This document shows, one piece after another, positions 6,753-14,156 of a DNA stretch of 27,151 nt. Below the pieces are notes generated by a model that made no database searches, was not told the origin of the DNA, and saw nothing but the letters and a program-made list of their open reading frames with translations. Every line of letters begins with the position of its first letter. Positions within the stretch are counted from its first letter, which is position 1. The translations under genes were made by a program, and so were the position numbers. Origin of the DNA: a virus. The DNA lies in the IMG/VR virus record IMGVR_UViG_3300034101_001901, positions 1 through 27,151 of that record. The stretch is one strand, 5' to 3'.

Positions 6753-6979
6753 TTGTAATTGTGTTGTAAGTGTCTAGTAATAAGTTGTAGCTTAATAACG
6801 TATCTAGTATTCTCAAGCAGTTGGGTAAGTCTAGGCTCCACAATGCCACTGAAATGGTTAAAGAATATCTCTCCAGCTTCGGTATGGTCTTCCATGTCAA
6901 GATGTACTTTTAAGCCATTGTTTTGGCAACATACGCAGGATCGAACTGCTCTTTTAATCTGTTCCGTTGAGTATTTCAT
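6749..6979 (-). CDS. Hypothetical small early protein with CxCC motif
   Basis: 76 residues from the ATG at 6979; a TTG three bases earlier is possible but less likely. It contains SCVCCQNNG near residue 14 and His residues later (DMEDHTEAG, FNHF), so metal binding is conceivable. Its start overlaps the 3' end of the small membrane protein gene by 26 bases in another frame, and its stop overlaps the next start (ATGA). Confidence 0.6.
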   Translation of the reverse strand: MKYSTEQIKRAVRSCVCCQNNGLKVHLDMEDHTEAGEIFFNHFSGIVEPRLTQLLENTRYVIKLQLITRHLQHNYK

Positions 6980-7121
6980 CAATAATTATGTTTAAGTAAA
7001 TGATGAAGATAGCAAGTACCAATGCAAACATCCCTAGAGACTCACTTATTAAATATAGGCAAGTCATAAAACCGAAAGCTGTATTTATAAATTTAAGTAA
7101 CTGCAAAAGATGCTTTTTCAT
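6954..7121 (-). CDS. Small two-span membrane protein
   Basis: 55 residues (MKKHLLQLLKFINTAFGF...). There is a first hydrophobic stretch at about 9-25 and a strong one at about 30-47 (GMFALVLAIFIIYLNIII). The ATG overlaps the upstream stop as ATGA, which supports real translation. Function unknown. Small early membrane proteins of phages often act on the host envelope or in exclusion, but nothing here shows that. Confidence 0.6.
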   Translation of the reverse strand: MKKHLLQLLKFINTAFGFMTCLYLISESLGMFALVLAIFIIYLNIIIDEILNGTD

Positions 7122-7378
7122 TTTGGTGTAAATTTAATTGGATGTGATATTTCATTTCCATTAAAATCTAGCAATTTACCATTCATTTCAAAGTGTACCT
7201 CCATGTGTTTATTCTTATAGTTCTGAATCATGAGCTTGATTTTGTCTTGAACATCTTCAATGGAGAGAAACTCTCCATATCCGATATCTTGCCACTCTGT
7301 ATATTCATTAAAGTTATTAATAAACCTACGCTTGAGGATAAACTTAGAATGGGAGGTCGTTGCTTTCTTTCTCGGCAT
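7118..7378 (-). CDS. Hypothetical basic early protein
   Basis: 86 residues with a Lys/Arg-rich start (MPRKKATTSHSKFILKRRF) and a beta-prone end (MEVHFEMNGKLLDFNGNEI). It overlaps the upstream SSB-tail protein gene by 35 bases and the downstream membrane gene by 4. No recognised domain. Confidence 0.65.
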   Translation of the reverse strand: MPRKKATTSHSKFILKRRFINNFNEYTEWQDIGYGEFLSIEDVQDKIKLMIQNYKNKHMEVHFEMNGKLLDFNGNEISHPIKFTPK

Positions 7379-7658
7379 ATTGAGCTTTAGATTGATGCGC
7401 TTGCTTTTTTTCTACTACCATTGCGGGTTTTCCATCAGACCAAAATACTTTGCCTGAACCCGTCCAAAATTTAGGCTTTTTAGCCTCTCTGTCCTCTTTT
7501 GTCTGTGAGACATAAGATTGCACATTCTGACCGTAATCGTTCGCCTCATCGTTCATTGAGATGGTTAGAGAGACTCCTTTTAAACCCTTTGCCTTAACGG
7601 TGGTAAGTAAGGTTTCTAATGTTTCCTGCTTGAGGAAGATTTCTGATAAATTTGCCAT
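7344..7658 (-). CDS. Early protein with SSB-like C-terminal tail (SNDLPF)
   Basis: 104 residues. An N-terminal helical part is followed by a beta-prone segment (GVSLTISMNDEANDYGQNV) and a basic region, and the end is KESNDLPF. An acidic tail ending in Pro-Phe is the hallmark of bacterial single-stranded DNA-binding proteins, whose tails recruit repair and replication partners. The protein may bind DNA itself or mimic the SSB tail. It sits between replication-type genes. The leader before the start is A/C-rich (CAAAACAATG). Confidence 0.6.
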   Translation of the reverse strand: MANLSEIFLKQETLETLLTTVKAKGLKGVSLTISMNDEANDYGQNVQSYVSQTKEDREAKKPKFWTGSGKVFWSDGKPAMVVEKKQAHQSKAQYAEKESNDLPF

Positions 7659-7690
7659 TGTTTTGTTTGTTTTTGTTTTGTCTTGTAATA

Positions 7691-8173
7691 TTAACTTATT
7701 GATTTATTGGATAAAAGAAAATTTTCATATTTTTTATAGAAGTCATCAAAGTTTTTCACTATCCAGTACTGACCTCCAGACTTTTCGATAGCTTCTTGAT
7801 AGATTTTCTGGTGTTCTGACTGCCTATCTGCTCCTATCTTTACTTCTATTTTTACCGACCTTCCAAGGATTGTAGCTGAAATGTCCGCTGATCCTTTGGT
7901 GGCCGTTGACTTACCCCATGTCATGGATCCGATGGTCTTGGTTCTGCCTATTACATCGGTTACTTGCTTGCGTTTGTCTATTGGCCTACCCATAGTGTTG
8001 ATTCGCTCTGCTTGGTATCCACTAAGCTCTAGGAACTCCTTGACGCACTTGGTTAGGCCATTGGCTGTCTTATCCTCGTACTTTGGTGCTGAAATAGCAT
8101 ACTTGGGCACATTAGGATAGGATTTTAGCATAGAATCTTGCTTGAGCTGTTTTAGAATGTCTAAAGGTTTCAT
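7691..8173 (-). CDS. VRR-NUC-like PD-(D/E)xK nuclease
   Basis: 160 residues. The core reads GSADISATILGRSVKIEVKIG, with Asp97, Glu110 and Lys112 as the presumed metal/catalytic triad, followed by Gln122 in EHQKIYQEAI and a GGQYWIV strand. This is the layout of VRR-NUC/Holliday-junction-resolvase-like nucleases. Likely role: processing branched replication or recombination intermediates. The start overlaps the stop of the methyltransferase gene (ATGA), so the two are coupled. Confidence 0.75.
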   Translation of the reverse strand: MKPLDILKQLKQDSMLKSYPNVPKYAISAPKYEDKTANGLTKCVKEFLELSGYQAERINTMGRPIDKRKQVTDVIGRTKTIGSMTWGKSTATKGSADISATILGRSVKIEVKIGADRQSEHQKIYQEAIEKSGGQYWIVKNFDDFYKKYENFLLSNKSIS

Positions 8174-9312
8174 ATAGATAGTTGCTTATCAAGTTGATTA
8201 TACTGCTCGATTGCTTTAAATATCTGATAAACTACTTGTGGGACGATTGCGTTTCCTCCTGCTTTGATTGATTCGTTTCTCCATTTAGAAAAGGTAATTC
8301 CGTCCAATCTGTCGGAAATCCCATCATCTCCATCACAAATTGGGGAGACAGTTGGGAAGTTTGCCCAGTTATTTGCCTTGCTCTTTTTGTTAGTGAATCT
8401 TGAGTTTCCAATCCTGTCACTTTGTCCCCGCAATCCGATGCCATTGGAGTCGGTAGCATCTGATTCTTTATTAATTGAGGGAGACTCAATTGCAGATTCA
8501 CTCCTTTTTCCGCCCAAAGTTCCTTTCTTTCCTGATACTTTTCGGGTGTTTGTGCATCCTTGTAATCCCTTGAGTTCGGAGTCGGTAGCATCCCCATTGA
8601 AAATGCCCTTGTCAATGTGACTGAATGCATTGATCCTTCCTTCACCTGTGTTGACTTCATTGTGTTGGATGCGTTGGTCGCATCGAAACAGGTCGGAGTC
8701 GGAAGTAGTCCCCTCAATGCCATTTGGTCTAATGGCATGGTAAATGGTTTGTGACCCTTCTCTATCAATCTCTCCATTCTCTGATCGTATTTGTCGAAGC
8801 TCTTTTGCTCTCTTGCTTGCGCTAGAGGAGTAGGCAACAAACCAAATTCGGTCTCTTCTATGTGGTGCGTTAACGGCACAAGCTGGAAGTAGAAACGGTG
8901 TGACTTCGTAGCCTTCAGCTTCCAGGTCAGCCTGCACTTCATCGAAAACCAACCCTCCGTTCCAATTAGTAAGCCCGCGAACGTTTTCGCCCACAACCCA
9001 GGTCGGTTGAATCTCTCGAATTGTTCTAAGCATCTCAGGCCAGAGGTGTCTCGAATCCTCTTTTCCAAGTCTCTTTCCTGCGGATGAGTATGGTTGACAT
9101 GGGAATCCACCTGTAAGGATGTCAATTGTTCCTCGGTGAATAGTGAAATCTGTCTTGGTGATATCATTGTAAGTTATTGCTTTAGGCCAGTAATATTTTA
9201 AAACTTTTTGTCCAAATTCATTCCATTCGCAATGGAAAACATTTTCCCATCCAATCCACTCTGAGGCTAAATCAAAGCCTCCAATACCTGAAAATAAAGA
9301 GCCGTGTCTCAT
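8170..9312 (-). CDS. DNA (cytosine-5) methyltransferase
   Basis: 380 residues with ordered C5-methyltransferase motifs: I, FSGIGGFD (7-14); IV, GGFPCQPYSSAGKR with catalytic Cys72; VI, GENVRG with ENV at 109-111; VIII, APHRRDRIW (149-157); X, AGGNAIVPQVV near 351-361. The region between VIII and X (target recognition) is low in complexity and repeats ATDS-type motifs. No restriction endonuclease is adjacent, so it is likely a solitary phage methylase that protects phage DNA. A 311-codon gene lies inside it in another frame. A nine-G tract (plus strand) lies just upstream of the start. Confidence 0.92.
   Translation of the reverse strand: MRHGSLFSGIGGFDLASEWIGWENVFHCEWNEFGQKVLKYYWPKAITYNDITKTDFTIHRGTIDILTGGFPCQPYSSAGKRLGKEDSRHLWPEMLRTIREIQPTWVVGENVRGLTNWNGGLVFDEVQADLEAEGYEVTPFLLPACAVNAPHRRDRIWFVAYSSSASKRAKELRQIRSENGEIDREGSQTIYHAIRPNGIEGTTSDSDLFRCDQRIQHNEVNTGEGRINAFSHIDKGIFNGDATDSELKGLQGCTNTRKVSGKKGTLGGKRSESAIESPSINKESDATDSNGIGLRGQSDRIGNSRFTNKKSKANNWANFPTVSPICDGDDGISDRLDGITFSKWRNESIKAGGNAIVPQVVYQIFKAIEQYNQLDKQLSI
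8232..9167 (-). CDS. Overprinted gene within the methyltransferase gene (LPTP-repeat protein)
   Basis: 311 codons in a frame shifted by one relative to the methyltransferase and wholly inside it. The product is protein-like. It has an N-terminal block SGLRCLEQFERFNRPGLWAK, then FSMKCRLTWKLKATKSHRFY, then four LPTP repeats (residues 111, 155, 194, 238) and a conserved-looking end LSPQFVMEMMGFPTDW. From memory, phage proteins with LPTP or WPTP repeats and this ending occur beside cytosine methylases. The LPTP codons coincide with the ATDS repeats of the other frame. Function unknown. It could be a partner of the methylase, or a frame kept open by the repeats. Confidence 0.6.
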   Translation of the reverse strand: MISPRQISLFTEEQLTSLQVDSHVNHTHPQERDLEKRIRDTSGLRCLEQFERFNRPGLWAKTFAGLLIGTEGWFSMKCRLTWKLKATKSHRFYFQLVPLTHHIEETEFGLLPTPLAQAREQKSFDKYDQRMERLIEKGHKPFTMPLDQMALRGLLPTPTCFDATNASNTMKSTQVKEGSMHSVTLTRAFSMGMLPTPNSRDYKDAQTPEKYQERKELWAEKGVNLQLSLPQLIKNQMLPTPMASDCGDKVTGLETQDSLTKRARQITGQTSQLSPQFVMEMMGFPTDWTELPFLNGETNQSKQEETQSSHK

Positions 9313-9320
9313 ATAAAAAA

Positions 9321-9334
9321 GGGGGGGGGTGGGT
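9321..9334 (+). repeat. G-tract motif, copy 2
   Basis: Nine G, T, three G, T in the 24-base gap upstream of the methyltransferase start. On the transcribed (minus) strand it is a C run within the leader. Confidence 0.7.
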
Positions 9335-9336
9335 AT

Positions 9337-9558
9337 TTAGAAGGGTAAATCAAAAACTTCTAGATGTATATGTGGTGCCTTGTAATCTGTTCCAAACCTG
9401 CATAGGTAACCAAATGCAAGTACCCTATTTGCTTCTCTCATTTTTAGCCATATCCCTTGGGTATAAGTCTTATCGTACTCCCCAGGTCTTGCTTCTATGA
9501 ATTTATCCCAAAATACATCAAATGGAATTTCTGATACTTCGTCTAGTGCTTCAATCAT
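9337..9558 (-). CDS. Hypothetical early protein ending in DLPF
   Basis: 73 residues: an acidic start, then FDVFWDKFIEARPGEYDK, WLKMREANRVLAFGY, and an end VFDLPF. Proteins of this pattern are seen in Bacteroidota phages without known role. The terminal DLPF recalls the SSB tail, as in the 104-residue protein at 7344-7658. It lies between the PP-loop enzyme and the methyltransferase. Confidence 0.65.
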   Translation of the reverse strand: MIEALDEVSEIPFDVFWDKFIEARPGEYDKTYTQGIWLKMREANRVLAFGYLCRFGTDYKAPHIHLEVFDLPF

Positions 9559-9570
9559 TTGTTTAAGTGT

Positions 9571-10377
9571 TTAATCTGTGCAAAATCCAGCTTGGCATCC
9601 GCTACCTGTTCCAAAATTAAAATCTTGTTGCAATCCAATTGTTTTAACTTGCTCATAACTCATTTCTTTTTTCCAAGTAGCATTCTTTTCTTGATCTGCA
9701 AACCACTGCATTTTGGCCGGCTCTGTGTCCCAATTTTTTCTAAGTTGTTGTACTGGCTTCCAAAAGCATCCAACGCAATTGCTATCGGGTGGAAATATTA
9801 TACCGCTTTTCTGTGCCCATTGATAAATAGGATAATGAGTTAATTTATTTTCAATTAATGGAAAATAACCTTCTCGCCATTCTATTTCTTTCCATTTGTT
9901 TCTATCCCCACTACCCTTACCTACAATCCCGTTAAAACTTGTGCTAAATCTTTCGGCTCTTTCCTTTTCGTCGTATCTAAAGCCAACTCCCATTTTAACC
10001 TTTTCGCCAATGTTTTTATACCACCAATCAAATATTGGTCTTAATTTCATCTCGGTAGTGCAAAATCTAAATTGTTGATTAGGTATTGCCTTTTTCTTTT
10101 TGTTTAAAGCGTCAAAGGTTTTTCCAGCAACCCAAATAATTTCTTTTCCAATCAATTGTTCAAGGTCTCGCATTGCGTACAAAGTAAGGTCGCTTTCTGC
10201 CGTTGCAATAAAATCCTTTCCTAGCTTTTCGGAGGCGTACTTTACAAGACTTAAATCTTTAGGCTTGCAATTAATATCCTCAATTTGTACCAAAGCAAAA
10301 ATTTGATAATCCGCTGGATAATGCACCGCCAAATATGATGAGGTTTTGCCTCCACTTAAACTATTTATTGTTTTCAT
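9571..10377 (-). CDS. PAPS-reductase-like PP-loop enzyme
   Basis: 268 residues. The N-terminal SLSGGKTSSYLA (7-18) is a PP-loop that binds ATP or a PAPS-like nucleotide. FRFCTTEMKLRPI holds the conserved Cys/Lys region of the PAPS-reductase/ATP-sulfurtransferase family. Further cysteines come in pairs (NCVGCFWK, GCQAGFC), suggesting an Fe-S or zinc site. The family includes sulfur carriers for DNA phosphorothioation and tRNA thiolation as well as sulfate assimilation. Next to a DNA methylase, nucleic-acid modification is plausible. Start and stop overlap with the primase gene (ATGA). Confidence 0.82.
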   Translation of the reverse strand: MKTINSLSGGKTSSYLAVHYPADYQIFALVQIEDINCKPKDLSLVKYASEKLGKDFIATAESDLTLYAMRDLEQLIGKEIIWVAGKTFDALNKKKKAIPNQQFRFCTTEMKLRPIFDWWYKNIGEKVKMGVGFRYDEKERAERFSTSFNGIVGKGSGDRNKWKEIEWREGYFPLIENKLTHYPIYQWAQKSGIIFPPDSNCVGCFWKPVQQLRKNWDTEPAKMQWFADQEKNATWKKEMSYEQVKTIGLQQDFNFGTGSGCQAGFCTD

Positions 10378-12581
10378 TTCTTTAAGTGTTTATAAATCGT
10401 TGTTCTACTTACATTTAGTAACTCTGCTAATTCAGAGCGGTTAAAATCAGGGATGGTCTTATTAATCATCTCAATTTTCTTTTCTATTGACTCATTTTTC
10501 ATAGACCTGATAATCTCACTAAGTTCATTGGATTCAAGACTACTAATCTTAATTTTCTTTGACATCGCAATAAAATAGTTACTCAATTTTTCTGCCTTCA
10601 GTAAAGATTCCCTAGTAACAAAGTCAAAATCCTTTCCGGTCTCGAATGACCAAAGCGTATTAATCAAAAGAGCAAATCTAGGGACATAAGCTTTCTGCTT
10701 ACTCAACATCGACTTAACATATTCCGATATATCATCAGAGTTCTGCAAATCTGTGATGTTGTTAAAGATACGCTCCCACTCAATATCTGCTTTGCTATCA
10801 AATCGAATGATTCGACTCTCAATCTCTCCAAATTTAGTGTACTGCAAAACTTGGTTTCTCACTAGGTTATAGAACTGACTAATGTAAGCTTCGTACCAAT
10901 CCAATATTTCTTGGTCAATTGAGTTCTTATTGTAGTGTTCAATCTCCTTGTCTGGGTAACTTACTAGCAATCTGTCTAGGAATCCATTGTCTTTGTTTTC
11001 CATGGTGGAAATCTGAGAAAATATACCAGGCTGAATACCACCAAGAACAGGAATCAATGGACTCGCAACAAAGCTACTTTTTGCAGACTTTCTAGTTAGA
11101 ATTGCTGCTTGGTTAGACCAGCATGAGAGCCAGAATTCGAGATCAGAGCCAGGCTTGTATTTATTCATGTCCTTAATCCACCCATTCAACTCATCCTTAA
11201 ATACCGCAATACCTACTTGATTTTCCTCGTGCAAATCCGCCAAGGCTTCTACGGTGATGTCATTTACAATTAGCTGCTTCCTTACAGGCTCCTTAATTTC
11301 CTCTACATCCTTTTTTTCCTTTGCAGTCAATCGCTCAAATTCCTTGTACTTTTTGTACTCGTTCTGGTAATGCTTAATCTCAAAGCTATTTTTCTTAGCA
11401 ATCGGGAAGATGATGGCATTTATACTAGGTGTTTTTCCTAGTCCTGCCTTGCCTATTAATCCGATCCAGATGTTGCAAGATTCCCTCCAGCCCGTTTTTA
11501 CCTCTACCTTGCAAGCGTTTCCAATGCAAAGAGACAAAAGCCAAAGCAATGAACATCCCATGTAGTCAATAGAATGATTAAGTGTTTTCTGATTTAACAG
11601 AATATAACTCTGCAATGACTCTGGAAACACATCAATCGGAAATATTAAATCCTCTTGCGGAATCTCAATTTTCTCTATTTCTACCTTGCGAATCTTACGC
11701 TCACCATAGCCTTCCTTATACAGCTCTTTTGCAGCCATTGAGAAGTCTCCATTGAAGTACTTGTATGCGTAGATACTAAACGGAGTTAAAGGTGTCTCGT
11801 GAGGGTAAATCGTGGCCGTAGTGAAGAGATAACACAATCCGCTATCCTTGTATATAAATCCATGCAAGGCATCCTTAGAATTAGTTTTTCTTATCACTAT
11901 CCGATCCGTGAGGTGCTTAACTGCGGTAAACTCATTTGCAATTAAATCTAGCACCTTGTTTCTCTGATTATAATCTTGCCAAGGAGTAAGTCCACTATAT
12001 TCTGTGATTTCAATCTTAGTTTCCTCCTTGGCTTCATCGTAATGGAAGTACCTACACAATCCAAACAGAATCTCTCTTTCTTCTTCCGTAATCTCCTGCA
12101 CTTGCTCATAAGACAAATCAGATACTTGATTGTCGTAGATGTAAATGTATCCACCAGTTCCCCTAGTTTCGATTAAGGCTTGAGAATGTCCCTTAAGTGT
12201 TGCAAGCTTTCTGTTTCCCTCTACCTTCGAGCATCGGTAAATAATATGGTAACCTGAATTTATAGTCTTATATATTACAAACTTTCTATTAAAGTCATCA
12301 ATATAATCTGATATAAAAGAAATAAAGTCACTCCAGAACTTCTTTCCGTCTTGGATAGTTGGAAATACCTTTAAGTCTACATCTATACATTCAACATCGT
12401 AAAAACCAGTTATAATACCGTATCCTTTGGTCTTGTATTCGAGCTTCTCTAATTCTGACTTTTCTATCTTTTTTGTCTGGTACTCCTTCCATAAAATCAG
12501 AGGTTTTTTACCCTCCGATATGGGCATTACACTGAACCCTGAGTTCAGTAAGTTAATTGCTCTTCCTAGTGTTACGTTCAT
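10374..12581 (-). CDS. Bifunctional prim-pol / DUF3987 helicase-like replication protein
   Basis: 735 residues. The N-terminal prim-pol domain shows VECIDVDLK (Asp67, Asp69), NSGYHIIYR (109-116) and ETRGTGGYI (138-146), i.e. catalytic acids, His and the nucleotide loop. The central region (about 310-660) is DUF3987-like, with Walker A GKAGLGKTPS at 377-386 and a later FKDELNGW stretch. The C-terminus is a helix-turn-helix (about 713-735, RSELAELLNVSRTTIYKHLKK). Expected to start phage DNA synthesis and unwind DNA. The gene lies directly downstream of the repeat array at 12582-12921, a natural place for an origin. Confidence 0.88.
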   Translation of the reverse strand: MNVTLGRAINLLNSGFSVMPISEGKKPLILWKEYQTKKIEKSELEKLEYKTKGYGIITGFYDVECIDVDLKVFPTIQDGKKFWSDFISFISDYIDDFNRKFVIYKTINSGYHIIYRCSKVEGNRKLATLKGHSQALIETRGTGGYIYIYDNQVSDLSYEQVQEITEEEREILFGLCRYFHYDEAKEETKIEITEYSGLTPWQDYNQRNKVLDLIANEFTAVKHLTDRIVIRKTNSKDALHGFIYKDSGLCYLFTTATIYPHETPLTPFSIYAYKYFNGDFSMAAKELYKEGYGERKIRKVEIEKIEIPQEDLIFPIDVFPESLQSYILLNQKTLNHSIDYMGCSLLWLLSLCIGNACKVEVKTGWRESCNIWIGLIGKAGLGKTPSINAIIFPIAKKNSFEIKHYQNEYKKYKEFERLTAKEKKDVEEIKEPVRKQLIVNDITVEALADLHEENQVGIAVFKDELNGWIKDMNKYKPGSDLEFWLSCWSNQAAILTRKSAKSSFVASPLIPVLGGIQPGIFSQISTMENKDNGFLDRLLVSYPDKEIEHYNKNSIDQEILDWYEAYISQFYNLVRNQVLQYTKFGEIESRIIRFDSKADIEWERIFNNITDLQNSDDISEYVKSMLSKQKAYVPRFALLINTLWSFETGKDFDFVTRESLLKAEKLSNYFIAMSKKIKISSLESNELSEIIRSMKNESIEKKIEMINKTIPDFNRSELAELLNVSRTTIYKHLKK

Positions 12582-12590
12582 TTTTGTGTT

Positions 12591-12606
12591 TTACAAAGGT
12601 TTGAAA
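12591..12606. promoter_or_regulatory. Degenerate copy of the TTACAAAGGTTTGTAA operator
   Basis: TTACAAA-GG-TTTGAAA, an imperfect copy of the dyad at 17424 and 17545, lies 10 bases upstream of the prim-pol start. Confidence 0.4.
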
Positions 12607-12611
12607 AAAGA

Positions 12612-12625
12612 GGGGGGGGTAGGGT
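12612..12625 (+). repeat. G-tract motif, copy 3
   Basis: Eight G, TA, three G, T in the leader region of the prim-pol gene. Confidence 0.7.
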
Positions 12626-12910
12626 AAAATTTAGCTGTTTTTGGCAAAAAAGTGTACACAAGTTTACACTTAGTTTACACCTAGTGTAAACCCCCCTAAA
12701 GTGCCAATGCGCTTAAATTAGCGGGATTTTAGGCCGTTTTTTGCCCTAGGTTTACAGGTTTACACTTTTTTTTATAATGTATTTTTTTTGACTAGGTGAA
12801 AATTTATTTTTTTTCATTTTTGTCAAAAAGTGTTCAAAGTGTTCACTTATTGCGATTGGAGGCAATGGAGGCCGATTTTGGTTTACACTTAGGTGTACAC
12901 TTAGTGTAAA

Positions 12911-13357
12911 CTAGTGTACACCCTCCTTTCGTGCTTTTCTCACCCAATGTGATACTCGATTGTAGTCTAAATTCATCTCTTTTGCTATATCGCAAGTTCT
13001 CCAATTTTCCTCTACCATGCTCTCTATTTGCCTAACTAATTTTATAGATAAAGGATCAATTCTTCTTTTTGGTGTAAGTTTTATAATCTCGCACAAATGA
13101 TGGTATTTTACACCAGTGAAAGACATAATTTCTTTATACGGTAATCCTTTAACATATAATTCAATTACCTTATCTGCATCTTTCATGTAAGAGCAAGTAT
13201 TTTTGGCTCTTTCATTAGTAAGCAAGTAGTCTTTGTAGATGTAATTGTTTACTATGTGCCTACTAATATTTAAAATAGTAGCTATATTTTTATTCATTAC
13301 TTTAAGTTTATATAGCCTAACTATTTCGTCTTTTTGTTCCTGATTTAGTGATGTCAT
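12911..13357 (-). CDS. Triple helix-turn-helix DNA-binding protein
   Basis: 148 residues made of three similar HTH units: 4-42 (QEQKDEIVRLYKLKVMNKNI...), 58-95 (ADKVIELYVKGLPYKEIMSF...) and 103-148 (IKLVRQIESMVEENWRTCDI...). The pattern is that of resolvase/Hin-type or Sigma-70 region 4-like HTHs without a catalytic domain. The stop codon lies inside the GTTTACAC-type array, whose boxes recur every 10-12 bases, so this protein is the obvious candidate to bind it (origin binding or autoregulation). That link is inference from position. Confidence 0.75.
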   Translation of the reverse strand: MTSLNQEQKDEIVRLYKLKVMNKNIATILNISRHIVNNYIYKDYLLTNERAKNTCSYMKDADKVIELYVKGLPYKEIMSFTGVKYHHLCEIIKLTPKRRIDPLSIKLVRQIESMVEENWRTCDIAKEMNLDYNRVSHWVRKARKEGVH

Positions 13358-13560
13358 TTCTTTCCGTAGGTTTCTTGATAGTATTCTTCTGAATTGAAAT
13401 CAAATTTTTCTTGATCAAATCTTCCGTCAATAAATGCTTTTTTTATTTGTAGCTTTTCGGATTCCATTGCTATTCTAAGAATTTCCTCTGATGTCTTGCT
13501 ATCAAACCAAGTGGAAGTTAGCTGATGATGTATCCATTCTACTGCTGTTTGCTTTTTCAT
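13354..13560 (-). CDS. Hypothetical small early protein
   Basis: 68 residues beginning MKKQTAVEWIHHQL, a pattern seen in many short Bacteroidota phage proteins. It continues as a charged helix and ends EEYYQETYGKK. Coupled by 4-base overlaps to the exonuclease before it and the triple-HTH gene after it. No known function. Confidence 0.7.
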   Translation of the reverse strand: MKKQTAVEWIHHQLTSTWFDSKTSEEILRIAMESEKLQIKKAFIDGRFDQEKFDFNSEEYYQETYGKK

Positions 13561-14156
13561 ATTCCAATTCCGTTTAAATATTCTCTACATTCCAAAACTC
13601 TACTTTTCGCCGTTTCAATCACTTCTGGATCGTAATCGATATCAAATTCCTTGATTCTGAACTTGTTTTCCACGTGAGAGTAGCTTACCGGCTCCTCGTA
13701 AGTCAAAAACTCTGGAGTGTCTTGAAGCGTGTAAACCAATTTGGCCTTTTTTAAGCCTGTCAGATGCATATAAACTTGCAACTGATAGAAGTACCCATTA
13801 TCAGGCTGATCGTCAAACAGAGGGAAGGTAAAGCAGTCCCACGAGGTTTTAAAGTCGTAAACTATTCCGTCATGAAAACAATCTGGAGTTCCTGTGAAGA
13901 AATCATCTTCAAATTTGTCCAGATTTTTAATCATGAAGTCCTTTTCCATAGCTACCGAGTAAAACTCGATAGCCTGATCTTCCAAAGCCAATCCTTTTTC
14001 GATGTACTTTGACTTAATTTGCTTTTTTACGCCGTAAATCTGCTCTTTGTACCATTCTTGTAGATAACTTTTTGTTGTCTGAGACAAAGTTTCTGTTTTA
14101 CTTCTAGCGTTAGTCATCAAATGACCAAGCGCACTTGCTCTGCATTTAAAGTTCAT
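13557..14156 (-). CDS. YqaJ-like PD-(D/E)xK recombination exonuclease
   Basis: 199 residues. Core motifs: KGLALEDQAIEFY (Glu59), FTGTPDCF (Asp92), VYDFKTSW (Asp101, Lys103) and YFYQLQVYMHL (Gln125/127). This order is that of lambda-exonuclease/YqaJ-type enzymes. It probably resects double-stranded ends to feed the ERF-type annealing protein encoded directly upstream, whose stop overlaps this start (ATGA). DxK in place of the commoner ExK is a known variant. Confidence 0.82.
   Translation of the reverse strand: MNFKCRASALGHLMTNARSKTETLSQTTKSYLQEWYKEQIYGVKKQIKSKYIEKGLALEDQAIEFYSVAMEKDFMIKNLDKFEDDFFTGTPDCFHDGIVYDFKTSWDCFTFPLFDDQPDNGYFYQLQVYMHLTGLKKAKLVYTLQDTPEFLTYEEPVSYSHVENKFRIKEFDIDYDPEVIETAKSRVLECREYLNGIGI

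Larger units (their letters stand above)
12582..12921. repeat. Helically phased GTTTACAC box array, candidate origin or operator
   Basis: A 329-base gap, extending into the 3' end of the next gene, holds at least ten 8-base boxes of the type GTKTAMAC. Cluster 1: GTGTACAC 12652, GTTTACAC 12662 and 12673, GTGTAAAC 12684. Middle: GTTTACAG 12750, GTTTACAC 12758, GTGTTCAA 12830, GTGTTCAC 12839. Cluster 2: GTTTACAC 12881, GTGTACAC 12893, GTGTAAAC 12904, GTGTACAC 12914. Spacing within clusters is 10-12 bases, one DNA turn. A very AT-rich stretch (12764-12828) lies between. Position upstream of the prim-pol gene fits a replication origin, or a repressor operator. Confidence 0.7.

Noticed and set aside
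8170-9312. A frameshift joining the methylase N-terminus to the LPTP frame
   Set aside because: The methylase frame is uninterrupted and contains motif X (GNAIVPQ), so no shift is needed to make a full enzyme.
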